In this document: piece after piece, positions 1 through 5,290 of the stretch
Layout: each line of letters begins with the position of its first letter
Position numbering within the stretch: the stretch's first letter is position 1
From: Gammaproteobacteria bacterium
Lineage (GTDB): Bacteria; Pseudomonadota; Gammaproteobacteria; DSM-16500
Assembly (NCBI GenBank): GCA_004322325.1
Contig: SCTP01000180.1
Location: 1-7,160 of the forward strand
Reading direction: 5' to 3'
Length of the DNA: 7,160 nt
Made by a program: the position numbers and the translations under genes
Notes under the pieces: generated by a model
Database searches by the model: none
What the model saw: the letters and a program-made list of their open reading frames with translations, nothing else
Told to the model about the DNA's origin: nothing

Positions 1-54
1 GGCGTAAGCACTTGCACCGCGATGCGCAATCACAGGCGGTTGAATGATCAGCAT
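1..54 (-). CDS. Glycerophosphodiester phosphodiesterase (GDPD), N-terminal 18 codons only
   Basis: The reverse strand from 54 to the window edge reads MLIIQPPVIAHRGASAYA with no stop. The segment VIAHRGASAYA is the hallmark start of the GDPD fold (a TIM barrel), in which the His and Arg of the HRG motif belong to the active site; in most members the next residues would be PENT, with the catalytic Glu. These enzymes hydrolyse glycerophosphodiesters (deacylated phospholipids) to glycerol-3-phosphate and an alcohol. No signal peptide precedes the motif, so a cytoplasmic UgpQ-like enzyme is more likely than a periplasmic GlpQ-like one; this is inference. The ATG lies 3 bases after the stop of the exported-protein gene at 58-744, so the two are very probably co-transcribed and translationally coupled; no good Shine-Dalgarno is visible. 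A TTG at 57-55 is in frame just upstream and could also start it. Most of the gene lies outside the window. Confidence 0.82.
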   Translation of the reverse strand, partial: MLIIQPPVIAHRGASAYA

Positions 55-57
55 CAA

Positions 58-744
58 TTAATGCGCCATTACTTTTTGAGCAAGAATATCAGGAGCCGCT
101 GCTAACACCACATTCGCTTGCAATTCTTGCTTATTACCCACGGATAAAGGCGCTGCTACAGCCATTTTGGCTACCATTAAGGGACCAGGTGGTGGTGGTG
201 AAGTGATAAAGTCAATTTCATGGAGATAATATTTTTGATCCGGGTACAGTTTATTCAACCCTTCTATTTCCACTTTAGCTTGTTGATAAATACTATTGCG
301 CAAATCATTATTCGCTTGACGCAATTCTTCTTCACTGGGGATAAATTGGACGTTATCAATCGTAAAGGTTTCACCTGGCTTGCTCATGGCTTTCGCCTTA
401 CCACGCAAATTCACTAATTCTGGTTGTTGCAATCGCGCTTGAGCAGCGATCTGAATGGTTTCTAAACCTGATTTATCCAGTTGGCGGTCAAACGATACAA
501 TATGCCAATCCGCTTGAGCAGATAATTGTTTCAATTGTTGCAGCACGTCATTTTGGATTTTTTCAATCCCCTGATCCGTCACCGCCGCATTCACACCCAC
601 GCTGACCAACGCTGTTTTGGTCGTCACCCACTCTTCCGCGTGCAATTGCAAGGTAACGCGATTTAACAGGGGTTCAAGATTGATATCCGCCCAGGTGGAA
701 AAAGAGAGCAAGAGGCCGAGGACTAACAAACACAATCGCTGCAT
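58..744 (-). CDS. Exported protein of unknown function, possibly SIMPL/DUF541-like
   Basis: This is a 228-residue protein that I do not recognise with certainty. Residues 1-19 form a clear Sec signal peptide: a short positive start (MQR), a Leu-rich core, and a plausible signal peptidase I site at STWA|D. No lipobox Cys follows and there is no second membrane segment, so a soluble periplasmic or secreted protein is expected. The mature part begins LEPLLNRVTLQL and alternates beta-like stretches (TALVSVGV 44-51, LETIQIAAQARL 94-105, FTIDNVQFI 127-135) with amphipathic helices (about 57-76 and 139-165). This order, and the SVGV segment followed by a helix, recall the SIMPL (DUF541) domain, but the match is by eye only. 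A proline run (P183-P186) separates the last helix from a beta-rich tail. The gene starts at 744 behind a good AAAGGA ribosome site and has its own candidate promoter. It precedes a GDPD gene with a 3-base gap, suggesting an envelope role. Confidence 0.8.
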   Translation of the reverse strand: MQRLCLLVLGLLLSFSTWADINLEPLLNRVTLQLHAEEWVTTKTALVSVGVNAAVTDQGIEKIQNDVLQQLKQLSAQADWHIVSFDRQLDKSGLETIQIAAQARLQQPELVNLRGKAKAMSKPGETFTIDNVQFIPSEEELRQANNDLRNSIYQQAKVEIEGLNKLYPDQKYYLHEIDFITSPPPPGPLMVAKMAVAAPLSVGNKQELQANVVLAAAPDILAQKVMAH

Positions 745-752
745 AAGTGATA

Positions 753-758
753 TCCTTT
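753..758 (-). promoter_or_regulatory. Ribosome binding site of the exported-protein gene
   Basis: The minus strand reads AAAGGA followed by 8 bases and then the ATG at 744. It is the clearest Shine-Dalgarno in the window and supports 744 as the true start, in agreement with the signal peptide beginning there. Confidence 0.6.
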
Positions 759-762
759 ATTA

Positions 763-792
763 TTGACTTCTAGGGTATAAACCCTTTATATA
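763..792 (+). promoter_or_regulatory. Candidate sigma70 promoter for mfd
   Basis: TTGACT (763-768, 4 of 6 with the key TTGAC intact apart from the last base, which differs) is followed by 18 bases and TATATA (787-792, 4 of 6). Transcription would start near 799, leaving about 40 bases before the ATG at 841. A TATAAA at 776-781 is a better -10 box but has no usable -35. The inverted repeat at 772-785 fills most of the spacer. Confidence 0.4.
772..785. repeat. Short inverted repeat in the divergent promoter, possible operator
   Basis: AGGGT-ATAA-ACCCT has perfect 5-base arms around a 4-base centre. It lies inside the spacer of the candidate mfd promoter and touches the downstream edge of the minus-strand -10 box, so a bound protein could block both. 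Arms of five bases can occur by chance, so the function is only suggested by position. Confidence 0.35.
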
Positions 793-813
793 GACTTCCG
801 ATTCTCAATTCAA
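785..813 (-). promoter_or_regulatory. Candidate sigma70 promoter for the minus-strand pair
   Basis: On the minus strand TTGAAT (813-808, 4 of 6 to consensus) is followed by exactly 17 bases and TATAAA (790-785, 5 of 6). Transcription would begin near 778, giving a leader of about 35 bases before the ATG at 744. Its -10 box overlaps that of the oppositely directed mfd promoter. The call rests on consensus match and position only. Confidence 0.5.
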
Positions 814-840
814 CTGACTTTGATTAAATTCGTGAAAACC

Positions 841-3800
841 ATGCCTAACACGACTATTTTTTATCCACTATTAGCCCAGACAGCCGGTGAATGCGTGGCC
901 TGGAATCATCTCCATGGTGCCAGTATTGGCCTTGCTCTTGCTTCAGCCATTGAACAAAGTGACCGACCTTTGCTCATTATTGCACCGGACAATTTATCTA
1001 TTTCCCACTTAATGGAAGAATTACACTTTTTTGGCGACAAAACCGACCATTTTTTACACTTTCCTGATTGGGAAACGCTGCCTTATGATCACTTTTCGCC
1101 GCATCACGATATTATTTCTGAACGGTTAGCTGCCCTCTACCGTATTCCCTTACTGAAAAAAGGGGCTGTTATTACTACGGTGTCCACTCTCCTTCACCGC
1201 TTGCCGCCCAATGATTATTTAGATGGATATAGCTTTTTACTCAAAGTAGGAGACAAACTCAATATTGAGCTTTTTCGAACCCGTCTTACTCATGCAGGGT
1301 ATCATAGCGTTAGTCAAGTTCGAGAGCATGGCGAATTTGCGATACGTGGTTCTATCATTGATTTATTCCCAATGGGCAGTAAAACACCGTTTCGGATTGA
1401 TTTATTCGATGACGAAGTGGACTCCATCCGACTATTTTTGCCCGATACGCAACGATCCACCGAAAAAATTCCGGAAATAAAATTACTACCAGCGAAAGAA
1501 TTTCCTTTAACTGACAATGCGATTGAACATTTTCGACATGCTTGGCGCAGTCAATTTAGCGGCAATCCACTGAAGTGCCCTATTTACCAAGATATCAGTG
1601 ATGGCATTAGCTCACCTGGTATTGAATATTACTTACCGTTATTCTTCGAAAAAACAGTGACATTATTTGATTATCTCCCTGAACGTACTGAAGTGATCAC
1701 GATTGGTGATATAGAAACAAAAGTGAAGGAATTCTGGCAAGAAATAAGTTTGCGTTATGAGCAAGGAAAATTTGATACTTCACGTCCCTTACTTCCGCCT
1801 GCGCATATTTTTATACCGGCGGAAATATTCTATCAATCGTTACAACGTTATCCGCGCGTAAAAATTAATTCAGGCGAAACTAAACAGAATGCGACATTTG
1901 CCACCTCTCCTGCACCTGTATTAGATATTAATTATAAGCTGCAGCAATTTCTACAAGAATATTCCGGCCGCGTTTTATTTTGTGCTGAAACCATGGGACG
2001 ACGTGAAGTTATTTTGCAATTATTCCGCAGCATTTCACTCTTTCCGACTTTTTTCCCTTCATGGCAAGCATTTTTAACCAGTGACGAGCGGTATGGAATT
2101 GTCGTCGCACCTTTAGAAGAAGGTTTCAGTTTAGCAGAACCAAACCTGACACTGTTGACGGAAACACAGTTATACGGCAAACGTGTGATGCAGCGCCGAT
2201 TACGCAAGAAAACGGTGCAGGATACCGATGCGCTCATTCGTGATTTAACCGAATTACAATTAGATGATCCTGTTGTGCATATTGATCATGGCGTTGGCCG
2301 GTATCGTGGTTTGCAGACACTAAAAGTCGGCGACCAAATTGCTGAATTTTTATGTCTAGAATATCAAGGTGGCGATAAATTATATGTTCCCGTCGCCTCA
2401 CTGCATTTAATTGCGCGCTACACAGGCGCAGATCCAGACCACACTCCGACTAATAAATTAGGCACAGAGCAATGGCAGCGTGCGAAGCGCAAAGCGGCGG
2501 AAAAAGCGCGGGATGTGGCAGCTGAATTACTCGATCTTTACGCAAAACGTGCTGCTCGCCCGGGACATGCTTATCAGCTGCCGCAAGAACAATATGAAGC
2601 CTTTGCAAGCGCTTTTCCATTTGAAGAAACACCGGATCAACTGCAGGCAATTCATCAAGTTTTTAAGGATATGACATCTGATCAGCCGATGGATCGTGTT
2701 ATTTGTGGCGATGTAGGCTTTGGCAAAACAGAAGTGGCCATGCGTGCTGCTTTTCTAGCGGTATTAAATAATAAACAAGTGGTGATGCTAGTTCCTACCA
2801 CTTTGTTAGCCCAACAGCATTTTCAAAATTTTCAAGATCGTTTCGCTGATTGGCCTGTGCAAATTGAAATGCTCTCGCGTTTTCGCACTGGCAAAGAACA
2901 AAAAAATGTATTAGATCGCATGACTGACGGTAAAGTAGATATCGTGATTGGTACACATAAATTATTACAAGACGACATTCGATTCAAATCCCTTGGTTTA
3001 ATGATTATTGATGAAGAACATCGTTTTGGTGTTAAGCAGAAAGAAAAATTAAAAGCTCTGCGTGCTTCGGTAGATATCTTAACCCTAACTGCCACGCCTA
3101 TTCCGCGCACACTGAATATGTCGCTAGCTGGTATTCGTGATCTTTCCATCATTGCGACACCGCCTGCGCGACGTCTTTCTGTAAAAACATTTGTGCATGA
3201 ATATCAGACAAGCATTATTCAAGAAGCAATTCAGCGTGAAATTATGCGTGGTGGTCAAGTTTATTTTTTACATAATGACATTAGCACGATCAACAAAAAA
3301 GCTGAAGAAATTGCCCACCTCATCCCTGAGGCACGTGCGATTGCTGCACATGGGCAAATGCACGAACGAGAATTAGAGCGAGTGATGTCTGAATTTTATC
3401 ATCGTCACCACAATGTTCTTGTTTGTTCAACGATTATTGAAAGTGGAATAGATATTCCAACGGCGAATACGATTATCATCAATCGTGCGGATAAATTTGG
3501 TTTAGCTCAATTACATCAATTACGTGGCCGTGTGGGGCGTTCGCACCATCAAGCTTATGCTTATTTATTAACGCCACCCAAAAATGGTATGACGGATGAT
3601 GCCAGCAAACGATTAGATGCGATCGCTTCTCTTGATGAACTTGGCATTGGTTTTACATTAGCGACACATGATTTAGAAATACGTGGGGCGGGTGAATTAT
3701 TAGGCGAAGAACAAAGTGGCAATATGCAAGAAATTGGTTTCACCCTTTACATGGATCTTTTATCTCGCGCGGTGGATGCGTTAAAAGAAGGAAAAGAACC

Positions 3801-4266
3801 TGACTTAGAAACTTCTCTTTTACATCGTAGCTCAGAAATTGATTTACACGTCACTGCTCTCATTCCAGAAACTTATTTAAACGATGTGCACCTGCGTTTA
3901 CAATTTTACAAACGTATTGCTAATGCTAAAAACCAAACAGAGTTGGATGAAATTCAAGTAGAAATGATTGATCGTTTTGGGTTACTACCGGATGCATTAA
4001 AAAATCTATTTGCGATGAGTGAACTGAAATTACAAGCTGATCAGTTAGGGATTATCAAAATTGAAGCCAATGAAAAAGGCGGTAAATTTGAATTTAATGA
4101 AAAGCCGAATATTAAACCGGAAATCATCATTAAACTTATTCAAACGCAACCGAAGCGATTCCGTTTGGATGGGCCAACGCGCTTGCGATTTACGCTAGAT
4201 AGTCATGAGGCGAAAGAGAGGATTGGGTTGGTGGATAAGTTGGTGAAGGATTATTTTTTAAAATAA
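841..4266 (+). CDS. mfd: Transcription-repair coupling factor Mfd
   Basis: Cytoplasmic ATP-dependent DNA translocase that binds RNA polymerase stalled at lesions, pushes it off and recruits UvrA to start nucleotide excision repair on the transcribed strand. From the ATG at 841 it has 1141 residues (E. coli 1148). In order: a UvrB-homology module (about 1-345) that keeps the three UvrA-contact residues R169, R185 and F189 (E. coli R165, R181, F185); the RNA polymerase interaction domain (about 470-540, beginning VVHIDHGVGRYRG); RecG-like helicase lobes with Walker A GDVGFGKT (623-630), Walker B DEEH (724-727), motif III TAT (750-752) and motif VI QLRGRVGR (893-900); the TRG translocation motif around R948 in DLEIRGAGELLGEEQSG; and the C-terminal D7 domain. 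No frameshift or lost motif is seen. The frame extends upstream to a TTG at 820, but E. coli Mfd begins MPEQ, matching MPNT at 841. No strong Shine-Dalgarno precedes either start. Confidence 0.98.
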   Translation: MPNTTIFYPLLAQTAGECVAWNHLHGASIGLALASAIEQSDRPLLIIAPDNLSISHLMEELHFFGDKTDHFLHFPDWETLPYDHFSPHHDIISERLAALYRIPLLKKGAVITTVSTLLHRLPPNDYLDGYSFLLKVGDKLNIELFRTRLTHAGYHSVSQVREHGEFAIRGSIIDLFPMGSKTPFRIDLFDDEVDSIRLFLPDTQRSTEKIPEIKLLPAKEFPLTDNAIEHFRHAWRSQFSGNPLKCPIYQDISDGISSPGIEYYLPLFFEKTVTLFDYLPERTEVITIGDIETKVKEFWQEISLRYEQGKFDTSRPLLPPAHIFIPAEIFYQSLQRYPRVKINSGETKQNATFATSPAPVLDINYKLQQFLQEYSGRVLFCAETMGRREVILQLFRSISLFPTFFPSWQAFLTSDERYGIVVAPLEEGFSLAEPNLTLLTETQLYGKRVMQRRLRKKTVQDTDALIRDLTELQLDDPVVHIDHGVGRYRGLQTLKVGDQIAEFLCLEYQGGDKLYVPVASLHLIARYTGADPDHTPTNKLGTEQWQRAKRKAAEKARDVAAELLDLYAKRAARPGHAYQLPQEQYEAFASAFPFEETPDQLQAIHQVFKDMTSDQPMDRVICGDVGFGKTEVAMRAAFLAVLNNKQVVMLVPTTLLAQQHFQNFQDRFADWPVQIEMLSRFRTGKEQKNVLDRMTDGKVDIVIGTHKLLQDDIRFKSLGLMIIDEEHRFGVKQKEKLKALRASVDILTLTATPIPRTLNMSLAGIRDLSIIATPPARRLSVKTFVHEYQTSIIQEAIQREIMRGGQVYFLHNDISTINKKAEEIAHLIPEARAIAAHGQMHERELERVMSEFYHRHHNVLVCSTIIESGIDIPTANTIIINRADKFGLAQLHQLRGRVGRSHHQAYAYLLTPPKNGMTDDASKRLDAIASLDELGIGFTLATHDLEIRGAGELLGEEQSGNMQEIGFTLYMDLLSRAVDALKEGKEPDLETSLLHRSSEIDLHVTALIPETYLNDVHLRLQFYKRIANAKNQTELDEIQVEMIDRFGLLPDALKNLFAMSELKLQADQLGIIKIEANEKGGKFEFNEKPNIKPEIIIKLIQTQPKRFRLDGPTRLRFTLDSHEAKERIGLVDKLVKDYFLK

Positions 4267-4285
4267 AAGGGCAAACTCGTCACAG

Positions 4286-4314
4286 TTGCACCCAACCTCC
4301 CACCCCTGTAAAAT
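4286..4314 (+). promoter_or_regulatory. Weak candidate promoter for the transporter-nuclease unit
   Basis: In the 76-base gap after mfd, TTGCAC (4286-4291, only 3 of 6) is followed by 17 bases and TAAAAT (4309-4314, 5 of 6). It would give a leader of roughly 20 bases before the ATG at 4343. No intrinsic terminator separates mfd from the next gene, so read-through from mfd is an equally good explanation for expression. Confidence 0.28.
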
Positions 4315-4342
4315 CAGCAAAAATTGATACGATTGAACCAAC

Positions 4343-5278
4343 ATGATGCGACGCTTACAATCATCCAAGCCTCTTTCCAGCCTATTATTACTCATACTCT
4401 TAGGCTTCATTTGGGGAACCGGTTATTCCATCGCCCGCTTTGCCATGACGCATGGTGTGCCGCCATTAGGCTATAGTTTTTGGCAATCGTTAGGGCCTGC
4501 GATCATTATCGGGCTTCTTTTCTCCTGCCAAGGGAAGACCCTCCCCCGGGCCCCCTCCCATTTGCGCTACTATTTCATTTGCGGCTTAACCGGCATTGCT
4601 ATCCCTAACACCTCCATGTATTTCGCCGCATCGCACTTGCCTGCGGATATTCTTCCCATGATCGTCAATACCGTCCCTATCATTGCCTACCCACTCGCTT
4701 TATTCGTCGGCTTAGAATCTTTTAATTGGCAGCGTATGCTAGGAGTTGGTCTCGCATTTTGCGGACTGATGTTTATTATCCTCCCTAAAACCAGCCTGCC
4801 TTCACCCGATATGATTCCATGGGCCCTCTCCACCCTCTTAACCCCCATCTCTTTTGCTGTCTGCTCCATCTATATCGCCCGCTGCCGACCAGCAAACAGC
4901 GACATTTTTTCACTCACCACCGGCATGTTAACCGCATCCAGCTTACTCTTAATCCCGCTGGTATTTTCCACAGGCAGTTTTTATCCCCTCCACTTCCCCC
5001 TCGATATGCCAGAAGGTGTCATTATTTTAGAAATTGTCTTATCCAGCATCGGCTATTTATTACTCTTTCAATTAATCAAAATCGCGGGACCGGTATACTA
5101 CAGCCTCGTCGACACCATTGTTGTCATTACCGGCATTTTTTGGGGCTTTGTCATTTTTCATGAAAAATTAAATGAATGGACAGCAACCGCTGTCTGTTGC
5201 ATTGTATGTGCTTTATTTCTTGTCACTCGACAACAACGGGCTATCGCAGCAAAACAACTTGCCATGCAAACAGGATAA
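4343..5278 (+). CDS. EamA/DMT-superfamily inner-membrane transporter
   Basis: A 311-residue integral membrane protein with about ten hydrophobic segments (near 11-33, 42-61, 74-93, 98-122, 130-148, 157-178, 188-208, 224-245, 250-272, 278-296). This is the usual size and pattern of the drug/metabolite transporter superfamily, made of two EamA repeats. Family signs are the WG pair (W24-G25) in TM1 within LLGFIWGTGYSIARF, a pattern of small and proline residues in TM4, and the FHEK signature (272-275) between TM9 and TM10, as in the FxxE motif of EamA proteins. DMT exporters move amino acids, metabolites or drugs; the substrate cannot be read from the sequence. Start: two ATGs in a row (4343, 4346), both in frame, with no clear ribosome site. 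The coding strand is unusually C-rich compared with its neighbours. The nuclease gene follows 12 bases after its stop, so they are probably co-transcribed. Confidence 0.9.
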   Translation: MMRRLQSSKPLSSLLLLILLGFIWGTGYSIARFAMTHGVPPLGYSFWQSLGPAIIIGLLFSCQGKTLPRAPSHLRYYFICGLTGIAIPNTSMYFAASHLPADILPMIVNTVPIIAYPLALFVGLESFNWQRMLGVGLAFCGLMFIILPKTSLPSPDMIPWALSTLLTPISFAVCSIYIARCRPANSDIFSLTTGMLTASSLLLIPLVFSTGSFYPLHFPLDMPEGVIILEIVLSSIGYLLLFQLIKIAGPVYYSLVDTIVVITGIFWGFVIFHEKLNEWTATAVCCIVCALFLVTRQQRAIAAKQLAMQTG

Positions 5279-5290
5279 GATGCACGTAAA

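Noticed and set aside
188..199. Four tandem GGT triplets as a possible slippage repeat
   Set aside because: They simply encode the four prolines of the exported protein; a 12-base in-frame run is too short to suggest phase variation.
820..840. Seven-codon N-terminal extension of Mfd from the TTG at 820
   Set aside because: It uses a weak start codon without a ribosome site, and the E. coli N-terminus aligns at the ATG at 841.
1932..2237. Antisense open frame of 101 codons within mfd
   Set aside because: It lies wholly inside strongly conserved mfd coding sequence, and its product shows no recognisable domain; it is a shadow of the real gene.
2832..3152. Antisense open frame of 106 codons opposite the Mfd helicase core
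   Set aside because: It overlaps the most conserved motifs of Mfd, has no domain-like product and no ribosome site was noted; it is a shadow frame.
4269..4293. Imperfect hairpin just after mfd (GGGCAAACT / AGTTGCACCC with a 6-base loop)
   Set aside because: About 8 pairs form, with bulges on both sides, and a C-rich stretch rather than a T run follows. It does not meet the pattern of an intrinsic terminator.
4541..4560. GC-rich CCCGGG/GGGCCC palindromic patch as a possible regulatory or recombination site
   Set aside because: It falls within transporter codons (a Pro-Arg-Ala-Pro loop) in a generally C-rich gene and is not repeated elsewhere in the window.
4819..5163. 114-codon open frame inside the transporter gene in another frame
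   Set aside because: Its His/Pro/Arg-rich product is what the C-rich transporter codons give in a shifted frame. The transporter itself has clear family features.
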